In this document: positions 32,892 to 42,833 of the stretch, in pieces
Layout: every line of letters starts with the position of its first letter
How positions within the stretch are numbered: position 1 is the first letter of the stretch
Origin: Lachnospiraceae bacterium
GTDB lineage: Bacteria > Bacillota > Clostridia > Lachnospirales > Lachnospiraceae
Reading direction: 5' to 3'
NCBI GenBank assembly: GCA_014804675.1
Contig: JAAUZH010000037.1
Span: 1-64,000 of the forward strand
DNA: 64,000 bases
Notes under the pieces: generated by a model
What the model was told of the DNA's origin: nothing
What the model saw: only the letters and a program-made list of their open reading frames with translations
The model's database searches: none
Translations under genes and position numbers: made by a program

Positions 32892-35738
32892 ATGAGTGAA
32901 AAAAGAGAATTTATTAAAATCAGAGGAGCAAACGAACACAATTTGAAAAATCTAAGCATAGATATTCCCAGAAATGAACTGGTAGTCTTAACAGGGCTTT
33001 CCGGCTCGGGAAAATCTTCGCTGGCATTTGATACTATCTACGCAGAAGGACAAAGGCGGTATATGGAGTCCCTGTCTTCCTATGCAAGACAATTTCTGGG
33101 GCAGATGGAAAAGCCCAATGTGGAAAAAATCGAGGGGCTTTCTCCGGCAATTTCCATTGACCAGAAATCTACCAATAGAAACCCCAGGTCTACGGTAGGA
33201 ACCGTAACGGAAATCTATGACTATTTCCGGCTGCTTTATGCCAGAATCGGCATTCCCCACTGCCCTAATTGCGGAAAGGAAATTGCAAGGCAGAGTGTGG
33301 ACCAGATGGTGGATCAGATTTTGCAGCTGCCGGAGGGAAGCAAGATTCAGCTCCTTGCTCCGGTGGTCAGGGGGCGCAAGGGAGAGCATGTGAAAGTATT
33401 GGAACGGGCAAAACGCAGCGGTTATGTAAGAGTGCGGATTGACGGAAATATGTATGAGCTGACGGAAGAAATCAAGCTGGATAAGAATATCAAGCATAAT
33501 ATTGAAATCGTTGTGGACCGTCTTGTGGTAAAGGAAAGCATAAACCGCCGGCTGGCAGATTCCATTGAAAATGTATTGGAGCTGTCGGAAGGGCTTTTAA
33601 TAGTGGATGTGATCGGACAGGAGCCTATGAATTTCAGCCAGAGCTTTTCCTGTGCAGACTGCGGTATCAGCATAGAGGAAATTGAGCCCAGGAGTTTTTC
33701 TTTTAATAATCCTTTTGGAGCATGTCCTGAATGTTATGGACTAGGCTATAAAATGGAATTTGATGTGGATCTGATGATACCGGATAAGAGCAGGAGCATA
33801 GAAGAGGGCGCTATTGTGGTGACAGGATGGCAGTCCTGTAACGATTCTTCTAGTTTTACCAATGCACTCCTAAAAGCCTTGGCAAAAGAGTATAAGTTTA
33901 AGCTGTCCACTCCTTTTGAAAAGTATCCGGATGAGATAAAGGATATTATCATTTACGGAACCGGAGGAAAAGAAGTAAAGGTTTATTACGAAGGACAGAG
34001 AGGCAAGGGAGTATATCCGGTTGCTTTTGAGGGACTGATAAAAAATGTAGAAAAAAGATATCGGGAAACTAGCTCAGATATTATGAAGCAGGAATATGAA
34101 AGCTTTATGCGCATCACCTCCTGTAAGGTGTGTAATGGAATGCGTTTAAAAAAGACTTCACTTTCTGTTACGGTATCTGAAAAAAATATTCACGAAATAA
34201 CATCTATGTCTATTGGGAAGCTTTATGAATTTTTGCAGACGATGGTACTGACGCCACAACAGCAGCTGATTGGCAGGCAGATTTTAAAGGAAATCAAAGC
34301 AAGAGTAGGCTTTCTGATTGATGTGGGACTTGAATATTTATCCCTGTCCAGGGCGACCGGGACTTTGTCTGGAGGAGAGGCCCAGAGAATACGTCTGGCA
34401 ACCCAGATTGGTTCCGGGCTGGTAGGAGTCTGCTATATTTTGGATGAGCCGAGTATAGGGCTGCATCAGCGGGACAACGATAAGCTTTTGAATACGCTCC
34501 GCAACTTAAAGGATTTGGGAAATACGCTGTTAGTGGTGGAGCATGATGAAGATACGATGCTTGCGGCAGATCATATTGTAGATATTGGACCGGGAGCCGG
34601 AAGTCACGGGGGAGAAGTGGTGGCTCAGGGAACGGCGGAAGAAATCATGCAGGTGCCGGAATCCGTTACTGGACAGTATCTGAGCGGAAAAATGAGAATT
34701 CCCGTACCAAAGATGCGGAAAAGGGCTACCGGCTATCTGACGGTAAAAGGAGCAGCGGAAAACAACCTGAAAAACCTTGACGTAACATTTCCTTTAGGCG
34801 TCATGACCTGTGTAACGGGAGTTTCTGGATCAGGGAAATCCTCTCTTGTAAATGAAATCCTGTACAAACGTCTGGCAAGGGAATTGAACCGGGCAAGAAC
34901 AATACCGGGAAAGCATAAAGAGGTAAAGGGCATGGAGCAGCTGGATAAGGTAATTGATATCGACCAGTCTCCCATTGGCAGGACACCCCGTTCCAATCCT
35001 GCCACTTATACAGGAGTCTTTGACCAGATCCGGGATTTGTTTGCTTCCACCAGTGAGGCGAAGGCAAAGGGATATAAAAAGGGACGGTTCAGCTTTAATG
35101 TGAAAGGCGGGCGTTGTGAAGCATGCTGCGGGGATGGCATCATAAAGATTGAAATGCATTTTTTGCCGGATGTTTATGTACCTTGTGAGGTTTGCGGCGG
35201 CAAGCGGTATAACAGGGAGACGCTGGATGTGCATTACAAAGGAAAAAGTATTTTTGACGTGCTGGATATGACCGTAGAGGAAGCGGTGCAGTTTTTTGAA
35301 AATGTACCGAGCATTAAACGAAAGATCGATACTCTTTATGATGTAGGGCTTTCTTATGTGAAGCTGGGACAGCCTTCCACTACCTTGTCGGGAGGGGAAG
35401 CCCAGCGTATCAAGCTTGCTACTGAATTATCCAGACGGAGCACGGGAAAAACTATTTATATTTTGGATGAGCCTACTACCGGACTTCACTTTGCGGATGT
35501 CCATAAATTGATTGATATCCTTAGGAGGCTGTCGGAAGGGGGCAACACAGTAGTGGTTATCGAGCACAATCTGGATGTGATAAAAACAGCGGATTATATT
35601 ATAGACATCGGTCCGGAAGGCGGGGATAATGGAGGAACCATCGTAGCCCAGGGAACGCCGGAGCAGGTAGCGGAATGTAAAGAATCTTATACTGGCCATT
35701 ATATAAGGAAAATGCTGGAAAGGGATAAAGCATACTAA
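32892..35738 (+). CDS. uvrA: Excinuclease ABC subunit A
   Basis: 948 aa damage-scanning ATPase dimer. Two ABC modules are visible: Walker [14 protein letters not shown] with signature [16 protein letters not shown], and [13 protein letters not shown] with [15 protein letters not shown]. Zinc-binding cysteine sets are CPNC...CADC/CPEC and CEACCGDG...CEVC. The gene is separated from uvrB by two O-acetylation genes, with only 21 bases to the one before it. No LexA box was seen directly in front of it, so it probably depends on upstream transcription. Confidence 0.97.
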   Translation: MSEKREFIKIRGANEHNLKNLSIDIPRNELVVLTGLSGSGKSSLAFDTIYAEGQRRYMESLSSYARQFLGQMEKPNVEKIEGLSPAISIDQKSTNRNPRSTVGTVTEIYDYFRLLYARIGIPHCPNCGKEIARQSVDQMVDQILQLPEGSKIQLLAPVVRGRKGEHVKVLERAKRSGYVRVRIDGNMYELTEEIKLDKNIKHNIEIVVDRLVVKESINRRLADSIENVLELSEGLLIVDVIGQEPMNFSQSFSCADCGISIEEIEPRSFSFNNPFGACPECYGLGYKMEFDVDLMIPDKSRSIEEGAIVVTGWQSCNDSSSFTNALLKALAKEYKFKLSTPFEKYPDEIKDIIIYGTGGKEVKVYYEGQRGKGVYPVAFEGLIKNVEKRYRETSSDIMKQEYESFMRITSCKVCNGMRLKKTSLSVTVSEKNIHEITSMSIGKLYEFLQTMVLTPQQQLIGRQILKEIKARVGFLIDVGLEYLSLSRATGTLSGGEAQRIRLATQIGSGLVGVCYILDEPSIGLHQRDNDKLLNTLRNLKDLGNTLLVVEHDEDTMLAADHIVDIGPGAGSHGGEVVAQGTAEEIMQVPESVTGQYLSGKMRIPVPKMRKRATGYLTVKGAAENNLKNLDVTFPLGVMTCVTGVSGSGKSSLVNEILYKRLARELNRARTIPGKHKEVKGMEQLDKVIDIDQSPIGRTPRSNPATYTGVFDQIRDLFASTSEAKAKGYKKGRFSFNVKGGRCEACCGDGIIKIEMHFLPDVYVPCEVCGGKRYNRETLDVHYKGKSIFDVLDMTVEEAVQFFENVPSIKRKIDTLYDVGLSYVKLGQPSTTLSGGEAQRIKLATELSRRSTGKTIYILDEPTTGLHFADVHKLIDILRRLSEGGNTVVVIEHNLDVIKTADYIIDIGPEGGDNGGTIVAQGTPEQVAECKESYTGHYIRKMLERDKAY

Positions 35739-35819
35739 AGATTTTAGGGTTATGTGCCGATATATTTCTTAAAATCGCCTTAATATTTTAGAAAAATGTG
35801 TGAAATGTAAGAAAACCCT

Positions 35820-35848
35820 TTGAAAAAGTTAATATTTTGCGCTATAAT
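35820..35848 (+). promoter_or_regulatory. Promoter of the mbl-flhO-flhP-like operon
   Basis: TTGAAA (35820-35825), 17 bases, TATAAT (35843-35848). Leader of about 90 bases. Confidence 0.75.
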
Positions 35849-35946
35849 GTTTTCGTATGTTTAACTTATGAATATTTTACCGAAACTAAACCTAGAAAAT
35901 ACGAAAAAATTATAATAGATGCCAAACGGAAAGGGGTATTGAGAGA

Positions 35947-36945
35947 ATGCAGTACACAGATATCGGAATTGACTTGGGAACAGCTAGTATTTTAGTTTAT
36001 ATAAGAGGAAAGGGAGTCGTGTTAAAGGAGCCGAGCGTAGTGGCCTTTGACAGAGATACCAACAAGATTAAGGCGATTGGGGAAGACGCAAGGCTGATGC
36101 TGGGAAGAACCCCGGGAAATATCGTTGCAGTAAGACCCTTAAGGCAGGGTGTTATTTCTGACTATACCGTAACAGAAAAAATGATGAAATATTTTATCCA
36201 GAAGGCTTTGGGCAAGCGGAGCTTCAGAAAGCCCCGTATTGCTGTGTGTGTGCCAAGCGGCGTTACGGAAGTGGAAAAGAAGGCAGTAGAGGATGCTACC
36301 TATCAGGCAGGTGCAAGAGAGGTTTCTATCATTGAAGAGCCTATTGCAGCAGCAATCGGTGCAGGAATTGACATTTCAAAGCCATGTGGCAATATGATTG
36401 TAGATATCGGAGGCGGTACATCGGATATAGCAGTTATTTCCCTTGGAGGTACGGTAGTAAGCGCTTCCATTAAAATTGCGGGAGACGACTTTGACGAGGC
36501 TATTGTCCGTTATATGAGAAAGAAGCACAATCTTCTGATTGGTGAGAGGACAGCTGAGGATTTAAAGATTAAGATTGGTTCCGCTTACAAGAGAACCGAA
36601 GTGGACACCATGGAGGTAAGAGGGCGTAATCTGGTAACCGGGCTTCCGAGAACGGTAAAGGTCACTTCTGAAGAGACAGAAGAAGCTTTAAAGGAAACTA
36701 CGTCCCAGATTATTGAGACGATACACAGCGTTTTAGAGAAGACTCCTCCTGAGCTGGCAGCGGATATTGCCGACAGGGGAATTGTCCTGACAGGAGGCGG
36801 AAGCCTGCTGCGGGGACTTGAGGATTTGATTTCTGCCAAGACAGGTATCAATACTATGACAGCAGAAGATCCTATGACCTGCGTTGCTATCGGAACCGGG
36901 AAGTACGTTGAGTTCCTGGCAGGATACAAAGAAGAAATCGGATAA
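35947..36945 (+). CDS. Rod-shape protein, MreB/Mbl actin family
   Basis: 332 aa bacterial actin that guides lateral wall synthesis under the membrane. Nucleotide-binding motifs are DIGIDLGTASILVYIRGKG, VDIGGGTSDIAVISLGG and LTGGGSLLRGLEDLI. Because the next two genes are FlhO- and FlhP-like, as in the B. subtilis mbl-flhO-flhP order, it is more likely the Mbl paralogue than MreB of the mreBCD cluster. GAAAGGGGTATTGAGAGA precedes the ATG. Confidence 0.92.
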   Translation: MQYTDIGIDLGTASILVYIRGKGVVLKEPSVVAFDRDTNKIKAIGEDARLMLGRTPGNIVAVRPLRQGVISDYTVTEKMMKYFIQKALGKRSFRKPRIAVCVPSGVTEVEKKAVEDATYQAGAREVSIIEEPIAAAIGAGIDISKPCGNMIVDIGGGTSDIAVISLGGTVVSASIKIAGDDFDEAIVRYMRKKHNLLIGERTAEDLKIKIGSAYKRTEVDTMEVRGRNLVTGLPRTVKVTSEETEEALKETTSQIIETIHSVLEKTPPELAADIADRGIVLTGGGSLLRGLEDLISAKTGINTMTAEDPMTCVAIGTGKYVEFLAGYKEEIG

Positions 36946-36963
36946 GGATAAAGGAGGATTCCA

Positions 36964-37737
36964 ATGGTAAAGGGTTTATATACGGCTTACACAGGAATGA
37001 TAAATGAACAGAAGCGCATGGATGTTATTACAAACAATCTGGCCAATTCTGCCACTACAGGTTTTAAGAAGGAAGGAGCTACCAGCCAGGCATTTGATTC
37101 GGTGCTGGCTTATAAAATCAAGGACAGCTCTGATCCTGCCGCTGCCCGTTATATTGGGAAAGCGAATTTGGGCGTAAAGACCGGAGAAACCTATACGGAT
37201 TATACTCAGGGCGCCTTTAAGATAACAGATAATACTTATGACCTGGCTCTTTCCGGCAATGGCTTTTTTACGGTTGCATTTACGAACAAAGCAGGAGCCA
37301 CTTCCACGAAGTATACAAGAGATGGTTCCTTTACATTGAATACAAACGGTTATTTAGTGACAAAGGATGGAGATTATGTGCTGAGTACTTCAGGCAGTCC
37401 GATCCGGTTAGATCCCCTGAAGGAATCCAGAATTGATGAATTCGGTACGATTTATCAAAATGATACGCCTGTGGCAAGGCTGCAGATTACGGATTTTGCA
37501 GATTACAATTATTTGGAGCATTATGGAGAAAACTATTATCAGCCGGTAGAGGGAGCTACTATAACCAGAGCCAATGCCGTTGTGCAGGAGGGATGTCTGG
37601 AAGCATCAAACGTACAGATAGTATCTGAAATGGTGGATATGATTTCGCTGACGAGAGCCTATGAAAGCAATCAAAAGCTGATTCAGACGATTGATGGAAC
37701 TTTGGAAATAGCTTCAACCCGGTTAGGTAAGTTATAG
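36964..37737 (+). CDS. Flagellar hook-basal body protein, FlhO-like
   Basis: 257 aa. Rod/hook-family protein with the conserved N-terminal MVKGLYTAYTGMINEQKRMDVITNNLANSATTGFKKEG and C-terminal EASNVQIVSEMVDMISLTRAYESNQKLIQTID, the coiled ends that pack the axial structure. GAFKITDNTYDLALSGNGFFTV is also typical of FlgG/FlgF-type proteins. It follows the Mbl-type gene by 18 bases and precedes a close paralogue, matching FlhO. Confidence 0.88.
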   Translation: MVKGLYTAYTGMINEQKRMDVITNNLANSATTGFKKEGATSQAFDSVLAYKIKDSSDPAAARYIGKANLGVKTGETYTDYTQGAFKITDNTYDLALSGNGFFTVAFTNKAGATSTKYTRDGSFTLNTNGYLVTKDGDYVLSTSGSPIRLDPLKESRIDEFGTIYQNDTPVARLQITDFADYNYLEHYGENYYQPVEGATITRANAVVQEGCLEASNVQIVSEMVDMISLTRAYESNQKLIQTIDGTLEIASTRLGKL

Positions 37738-37750
37738 GAGGAGATAAATT

Positions 37751-38566
37751 ATGGTAAGATCTTTATGGTCAGCGGCAACCGGAATGATTGCACAGCAGAC
37801 AAATGTTGATACGATATCAAATAATCTGGCTAATGTGAATACAACCGGTTATAAAACAGAAGTAGCAGAATTTAAGTCACTGTTATATCAAACATTACAG
37901 ACGAAATCCACCACAGCCAATAATCAGCAGAAGCCCATTGGCGCTCAGGTGGGGTTAGGTGTCCGAAACTCTTCCATTACCTCCATCTTCAGGCAAGGGT
38001 CCTTTATGGAATCCAGCAGTACTTCTGCTTTTGCCATTAACGGAAGTGGATTTTTTGCAGTAAGAGGTGCTGATGGCACTACATATTATACAAGGAACGG
38101 CAATTTCAACTGGTCCATGGGAACAAACGGACTTATGCTTACCAACTCGGAAGGTTATCCGGTTCTGGATACGAATGGAAGAGGAATTGTATTAAGTGGA
38201 GATTATACGGTAAGTAAGATTACTATTTCCAGTGACGGAACGATCTGCTATCCGGATGCCAGCGGAAATCCTCAGTCTCTTGGAGTTACTATTGGGGTAT
38301 TCCAATTCCAGAACCCTGCAGGATTGGAAAAGAATGGGAATTCTCTTTTTGAAGCTACAGCAGCAAGTGGAGCGGCAATTAATGAGGCGACCAATGCAAA
38401 CGTAAAGAAGAGTCAGGTGGTACAGGGATATCTGGAAGGTTCCAATGTACAGGTTGTAGATGAAATGGTTAACTTAATCGTTGCCCAGCGTGCCTATGAG
38501 ATGAACTCTAAGGCCATTCAGGCATCAGATGAGATGCTTCAGCAGGCAAACAGCTTGAAAAAATAG
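37751..38566 (+). CDS. Flagellar basal-body rod protein, FlhP/FlgG-like
   Basis: 271 aa. N-terminal VRSLWSAATGMIAQQTNVDTISNNLANVNTTGYK, middle FAINGSGFFAVRGADGTTYYTRNG and C-terminal LEGSNVQVVDEMVNLIVAQRAYEMNSKAIQASDEMLQ are those of FlgG/FlhP rod proteins. Paralogue of the preceding gene, 13 bases downstream, with AGGAGGAGATAAATT as ribosome site. Confidence 0.9.
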   Translation: MVRSLWSAATGMIAQQTNVDTISNNLANVNTTGYKTEVAEFKSLLYQTLQTKSTTANNQQKPIGAQVGLGVRNSSITSIFRQGSFMESSSTSAFAINGSGFFAVRGADGTTYYTRNGNFNWSMGTNGLMLTNSEGYPVLDTNGRGIVLSGDYTVSKITISSDGTICYPDASGNPQSLGVTIGVFQFQNPAGLEKNGNSLFEATAASGAAINEATNANVKKSQVVQGYLEGSNVQVVDEMVNLIVAQRAYEMNSKAIQASDEMLQQANSLKK

Positions 38567-38578
38567 GAGGGAAACGTG

Positions 38579-38929
38579 ATGGATTTTGGCGGAATTAGTA
38601 CATATTTTGGCAATCAGCTTGCAGAAAATGCCCAAAGCAAGACAGAATCTAAAATAAGCAGCCTGGACAGCTCTGATTTCAGAGAGGCTACCGATGAAGA
38701 GCTGATGGATGTCTGCAAGGAGTTTGAAGCCTATTTTATGGAGCAGATATTTAAGGAGATGAAAAAGACAGTTCCGCAAAGTGATTATTCTTCCAATGCA
38801 ACTGCCTCCATGATGGATTATATGGAAGACAGCCTGCTTCAGGAATATGCTGCACAGGCCACTGAGACGAACAGTCTGGGACTTGCACAGGTGCTCTATG
38901 AGCAGATGAAACGGAATTACGGAGCATAA
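38579..38929 (+). CDS. Rod-binding protein, FlgJ N-terminal type
   Basis: 116 aa from ATG 38579; the GTG at 38576 is too near GGAGGG (38567-38572). Residues about 35-115 match the rod-binding domain of FlgJ (CKEFEAYFMEQIFKEMKKTVP, MMDYMEDSLLQEYA, LAQVLYEQMKR), without the muramidase domain of the proteobacterial protein. Last gene of the mbl-flhO-flhP unit before a terminator. Confidence 0.88.
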   Translation: MDFGGISTYFGNQLAENAQSKTESKISSLDSSDFREATDEELMDVCKEFEAYFMEQIFKEMKKTVPQSDYSSNATASMMDYMEDSLLQEYAAQATETNSLGLAQVLYEQMKRNYGA

Positions 38930-38971
38930 AGGAGTTAGCTTTAGCTAATTGAATGATACGAAGAAATATAG

Positions 38972-38998
38972 AAAGGGCTGTCATCAGACAGCCTTTTT
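38972..38998 (+). terminator. Terminator after the flagellar rod genes
   Basis: GGCTGTC (38976-38982) pairs with GACAGCC (38987-38993) around ATCA, followed by TTTTT. Confidence 0.85.
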
Positions 38999-39028
38999 GA
39001 CTTTCTAAAAATGTTTAAGGAGTTTTTG

Positions 39029-41251
39029 GTGGATACTTTAACAGGTTATGTGGAGCATATCATATATAGGAATGAAGAGAATGGCTATACCGTGTTCCAA
39101 TTCGTAGCAGGCAAGGAAGAAATAGTAATGGTGGGCTGTTTCCAGACCATTGAAAGCGGTGAAAATTTTCAGGTTACGGGCAGCTTTGTGGAGCACCCTA
39201 CATATGGAAGCCAGTTTAAGGTAGAAAGCTATCAAAGCAGGCTGCCGGAAGATACAGACAGCATGAAGCGGTATTTGGGCTCTGGCGCCATTAAAGGAAT
39301 CGGTCCATCCCTTGCGGAAAAGATTGTGAAAAAGTTTGGCATGGATACCTTCCGGATTATGGAGGAAGAACCGGAACGCCTGGCGGAAATCAAAGGAATC
39401 AGTGAAAGAAAAGCAAGGGAGATTGCTGTTCTGGCAGAAGAGAAAAAGGATATGAAGGAAGCCATGATCTTTCTACAGGGATATGGAATATCCAATGCCC
39501 TTTCCGTAAAGATTTACAATACATATGGAGAAGGACTGTATTCCATGATAAAGGAAAATCCTTATCGTATGAGTGAAGATATGCATGGAGTAGGCTTTCG
39601 CATTGCAGATGAAATTGCCAGAAAAGCAGGGATTCATACAGATTCCGATTATCGGATTCGAAGCGGCCTTTTGTACATGCTGTCTATGGGAATGTCGGAG
39701 GGACATACCTATCTTCCTATGGAAATACTGCTGGAAAAAACGGAGGCGCTTTTGGAAATCGATAAACAATATCTGGAGCCACAGGTTTCCAATCTGGCTA
39801 TGGATAAAAAAGTCATCATAAAAAATATGGGGCAGGGCAATATTCAGGTTTATGGCAGCAATGCCTATTATTGCGAATTGAATTGCGGGAAAATGCTTCA
39901 TGATCTGAATGTTTCTGAGAAAGAGGATGAAAAAGAAGAAGCATTGATTGCAAAGATAAAGGCCATTGAAGCACAGGAGGAAATGCAGCTAGACGATCTG
40001 CAGAGAAAGGGAGTGCTTGCCAGTGTGAGAAAAGGAGTGCTTGTTCTTACAGGAGGGCCAGGTACCGGAAAGACTACTACGATCCATATCATGCTCAGGC
40101 TGTTTGAGGAATTGGGAATGGATTTCTGCCTGGCGGCGCCTACTGGAAGGGCGGCTAAGCGTATGACGGAGGCAACCGGTTATGAAGCAAAGACCATACA
40201 TCGTCTTTTGGAATTAAATGGAGGCATGACCGAGGAAAGGGGCGGCACCTTTTTTGAAAGAAATGAAGAGAACCCTTTAGAGGTGGATGCCGTTATCATT
40301 GATGAAATGTCCATGGTGGATATCTACTTGTTTCAGGCGCTTTTAAAGGCTGTTTCCGTAGGCACCAGACTGATTCTGGTAGGTGACAGAAATCAGCTTC
40401 CATCGGTAGGGCCGGGAAAGGTATTAAAGGATGTCATTGAAAGCAACTGCTTTTTTGTGGTAAAGCTGGAAAAAATCTTCCGACAGTCGGAACAAAGCCA
40501 TATTGTGCTCAATGCCCATCGAATCCATAGGGGAGAAGCCATTGCCCTGGACAATAAAAGCAGTGATTTTTTCTTTCTGGAAAGAAATGACGTGAATGTC
40601 ATATATAAACATATGATACAGCTTATTACGGAAAAACTTCCCAGATATGTCCATGCAAGACCTTATGATATTCAAGTGCTTACCCCTGTGCGAAAGGGAG
40701 CTCTGGGTGTAGAGACTTTGAACAAAATCCTGCAGGCTTATTTAAATCCGGCGGATTCCGGAAAAAAAGAACATATATCCGGTGAAACCTTGTTCCGGGA
40801 GGGGGACAAGGTAATGCAGATTAAGAACAATTACAAAATGGAATGGGAAATCCTAAGTAAATATCATATCCCCATTGATAAGGGTATGGGAATTTTTAAC
40901 GGTGACATGGGAGTCATAAAGGAAATCAATGGCTTTTTGGAAGAGGTGGTAGTAGAGTATGAAGAAGGAAGGCAGGTAACCTATCCCTTTAGCCAGCTGG
41001 ATGAACTGGAACTGGCATATGCCATTACGATTCATAAGTCTCAGGGAAGTGAATATCCTGCAGTGGTCATGCCTCTTTTAACAGGACCCAAAATGCTTAT
41101 GAACCGGAATCTTTTATATACCGGGGTTACAAGAGCGAAAGAATGTGTTACTATATTAGGAAGCAGAAACATGATTTCCCTGATGATCGCCAATGAAAAC
41201 GAGCATAAACGTTATGCGGGGTTAAAGGATAGAATCATGGAACTTGCGTAG
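39029..41251 (+). CDS. recD2: RecD2-type DNA helicase
   Basis: 740 aa from GTG 39029, which has AAGGAG (39017-39022) before it; the ATG at 39011 directly follows the terminator and has no ribosome site. SF1B 5'-3' helicase involved in repair and replication-fork maintenance. The N-terminal part is an OB-like and helix-hairpin-helix region (SGAIKGIGPSLAEKIVKKFG, LAEIKGISERKAREIA). Helicase motifs include GGPGTGKTTTIH, IIDEMSMVD, GDRNQLPSVGPG, IHKSQGSEYPAVVMP and TGVTRAKE. No RecB/RecC partners are nearby, as expected for RecD2. Confidence 0.94.
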   Translation: MDTLTGYVEHIIYRNEENGYTVFQFVAGKEEIVMVGCFQTIESGENFQVTGSFVEHPTYGSQFKVESYQSRLPEDTDSMKRYLGSGAIKGIGPSLAEKIVKKFGMDTFRIMEEEPERLAEIKGISERKAREIAVLAEEKKDMKEAMIFLQGYGISNALSVKIYNTYGEGLYSMIKENPYRMSEDMHGVGFRIADEIARKAGIHTDSDYRIRSGLLYMLSMGMSEGHTYLPMEILLEKTEALLEIDKQYLEPQVSNLAMDKKVIIKNMGQGNIQVYGSNAYYCELNCGKMLHDLNVSEKEDEKEEALIAKIKAIEAQEEMQLDDLQRKGVLASVRKGVLVLTGGPGTGKTTTIHIMLRLFEELGMDFCLAAPTGRAAKRMTEATGYEAKTIHRLLELNGGMTEERGGTFFERNEENPLEVDAVIIDEMSMVDIYLFQALLKAVSVGTRLILVGDRNQLPSVGPGKVLKDVIESNCFFVVKLEKIFRQSEQSHIVLNAHRIHRGEAIALDNKSSDFFFLERNDVNVIYKHMIQLITEKLPRYVHARPYDIQVLTPVRKGALGVETLNKILQAYLNPADSGKKEHISGETLFREGDKVMQIKNNYKMEWEILSKYHIPIDKGMGIFNGDMGVIKEINGFLEEVVVEYEEGRQVTYPFSQLDELELAYAITIHKSQGSEYPAVVMPLLTGPKMLMNRNLLYTGVTRAKECVTILGSRNMISLMIANENEHKRYAGLKDRIMELA

Positions 41252-41277
41252 GCTCTGACGGAGAGCGGATAGAAAAC

Positions 41278-41976
41278 ATGAATTTTATAAAGGAACTGAT
41301 TTATCCAAGAAGATGCCCTGTTTGTGATGATATTCTTCTGCCGGGAGCCGGAAAGATTTGTAAGGGCTGCAGAAAAAAACCGGAGTATGTAAAAGAGCCT
41401 GCCTGTAAAAAGTGCGGAAAGCCTTTAAGGAGCATGGAGGCAGAATACTGCGGGGACTGTATGGAAAAGAGGCATTATTTTAGAGAAGGGGCGGCCCTGT
41501 TCGTCTACCCCTCTGTGAAAGAATCCATTTATCGGTTTAAGTATGAAGGAAGGCAGGAATACGGGGCATATTATGGGGAACAGATCAGGGTTCATTTGTC
41601 TGAAAAGCTAAGGCGCTGGAAGCCGGAAGGGCTTATTCCGGTCCCTCTTCACAAAAAGAGACAGAAAAAACGGGGATACAATCAGGCGGCAGTATTGGCC
41701 AGAGCTATTTCCCTGGAAACAGGCATACCGGTATATGAAGACTTTGCAGAAAGAGTTAAAAATACTGTGCCCCAAAAGGAACTGGATGGACAGGCAAGAG
41801 AAAATAATTTGAAAAGGGCTTTCAAAATCCGTCAAAATGATGTAAAATTAAAGACAATTATAATAATTGATGATATCTACACAACAGGGAGTACGATGGA
41901 TGCTTTGGCATTAGAATGCAAAAAGGCCGGAATAGAAACGGTATATTGCATTTCGCTGGCAATAGGCCGTCCCTAG
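41278..41976 (+). CDS. comFC: ComF family phosphoribosyltransferase-like protein
   Basis: 232 aa. Two cysteine-pair zinc fingers at the N-terminus (CPVCDD, CKGC, CKKCGKP, CGDC) are followed by a phosphoribosyltransferase fold with IIIIDDIYTTGSTMDAL. ComFC/ComF is required for natural DNA uptake in several bacteria. The yvyF-like gene lies directly behind, as in the Bacillus comF-yvyF region. recD2 is upstream by 26 bases. Confidence 0.92.
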   Translation: MNFIKELIYPRRCPVCDDILLPGAGKICKGCRKKPEYVKEPACKKCGKPLRSMEAEYCGDCMEKRHYFREGAALFVYPSVKESIYRFKYEGRQEYGAYYGEQIRVHLSEKLRRWKPEGLIPVPLHKKRQKKRGYNQAAVLARAISLETGIPVYEDFAERVKNTVPQKELDGQARENNLKRAFKIRQNDVKLKTIIIIDDIYTTGSTMDALALECKKAGIETVYCISLAIGRP

Positions 41977-41994
41977 GTGACAGGAGGTATGAAT

Positions 41995-42399
41995 ATGAAT
42001 GTACGGAATTGTAGACGTTGCGGAAGATTGTTCAACTATGTAATGGGAAACCCGATCTGCCAAAACTGTAAAGAAGAATTGGAAGAAAAATTTCAGGAAG
42101 TAAAGAAATATGTCCGGTCTCATGCTCAGGCTACTATTCAGATGGTAACGGAGGATTGTGACGTGGAAGCAGCACAGATTCAACAATGGATTCGAGAAGA
42201 CCGGCTTCAGTTTTCGGATGATTCACCTATCAAGGTTCCTTGTGAGCGGTGCGGTACCATGATCGGTTCGGGAAGATTCTGCGTGAAATGTTCTCAGGAG
42301 ATGGCGGATACCCTAAGCAAGTCTATTGCAAAGCCGGAGCCGCAAAAGAAGGAAGCGCCCAAGGACCCAAGGGAAAAATCCAGGATGCGTTTCCTGTAA
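41995..42399 (+). CDS. yvyF: YvyF-like flagellar-operon protein
   Basis: 134 aa from ATG 41995, 7 bases after AGGAGG; the frame opens at GTG 41977, inside the comFC stop region. Two zinc-ribbon-like pairs (NCRRCGRLF...CQNC and CERCGTMI...CVKC) flank a helical segment with a MerR-like HTH look (VEAAQIQQWIREDRLQF). It matches the TIGR03826/YvyF family found in flagellar operons next to comFC and flgM. Function not settled, perhaps control of late flagellar genes. Confidence 0.85.
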   Translation: MNVRNCRRCGRLFNYVMGNPICQNCKEELEEKFQEVKKYVRSHAQATIQMVTEDCDVEAAQIQQWIREDRLQFSDDSPIKVPCERCGTMIGSGRFCVKCSQEMADTLSKSIAKPEPQKKEAPKDPREKSRMRFL

Positions 42400-42412
42400 T
42401 AAGGAGTAGCTT

Positions 42413-42814
42413 ATGTTAAATGAAGAAAGAATTAAGCTTATGACGAAAATGGCTGCCTACGAAGAAAGGGAAGGCCGGAAGAACATGGCAATCGGCAGCT
42501 ACTTTAGGAGCGACTATATTGAACTGCAGATACTGAAATCTGTTTTTTCCGCTACCATTGCTTATCTGGTGCTGTTTGGAATGTTTATATACTATGATTT
42601 TGAAGTATTCATGCAGAATATATACAAAATGGATTTGATTGAGTTTGGAAAGAACGCATTGCTTTACTATTTTATTTTCGTGGTAACATATGCACTTATA
42701 TCATATATTGCATATTCGTATCGGTACAGTAAGGCTAAGAAAAGTCTGAAGCGCTACTTTTATAATTTGAAACAGCTTTCCGCATTGTATGAACTGGAAA
42801 GCAAGAAGCTGTAG
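42413..42814 (+). CDS. Small membrane protein of unknown function
   Basis: 133 aa. An amphipathic basic N-terminus (MLNEERIKLMTKMAAYEEREGRKNM) is followed by two transmembrane helices (about residues 46-66 and 83-104) and a charged cytoplasmic tail. I do not recognise the family. It lies between the yvyF-like gene and another unknown membrane protein, then cdaA, with small gaps, so the genes are probably co-transcribed. AAGGAGTAGCTT is its ribosome site. Confidence 0.8.
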   Translation: MLNEERIKLMTKMAAYEEREGRKNMAIGSYFRSDYIELQILKSVFSATIAYLVLFGMFIYYDFEVFMQNIYKMDLIEFGKNALLYYFIFVVTYALISYIAYSYRYSKAKKSLKRYFYNLKQLSALYELESKKL

Positions 42815-42833
42815 CCTTCTGAAAGGATCTTAT

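Noticed and set aside
39011..39028. ATG 39011 as recD2 start
   Set aside because: It sits directly behind a terminator T-run without a ribosome site; GTG 39029 has AAGGAG at proper distance.
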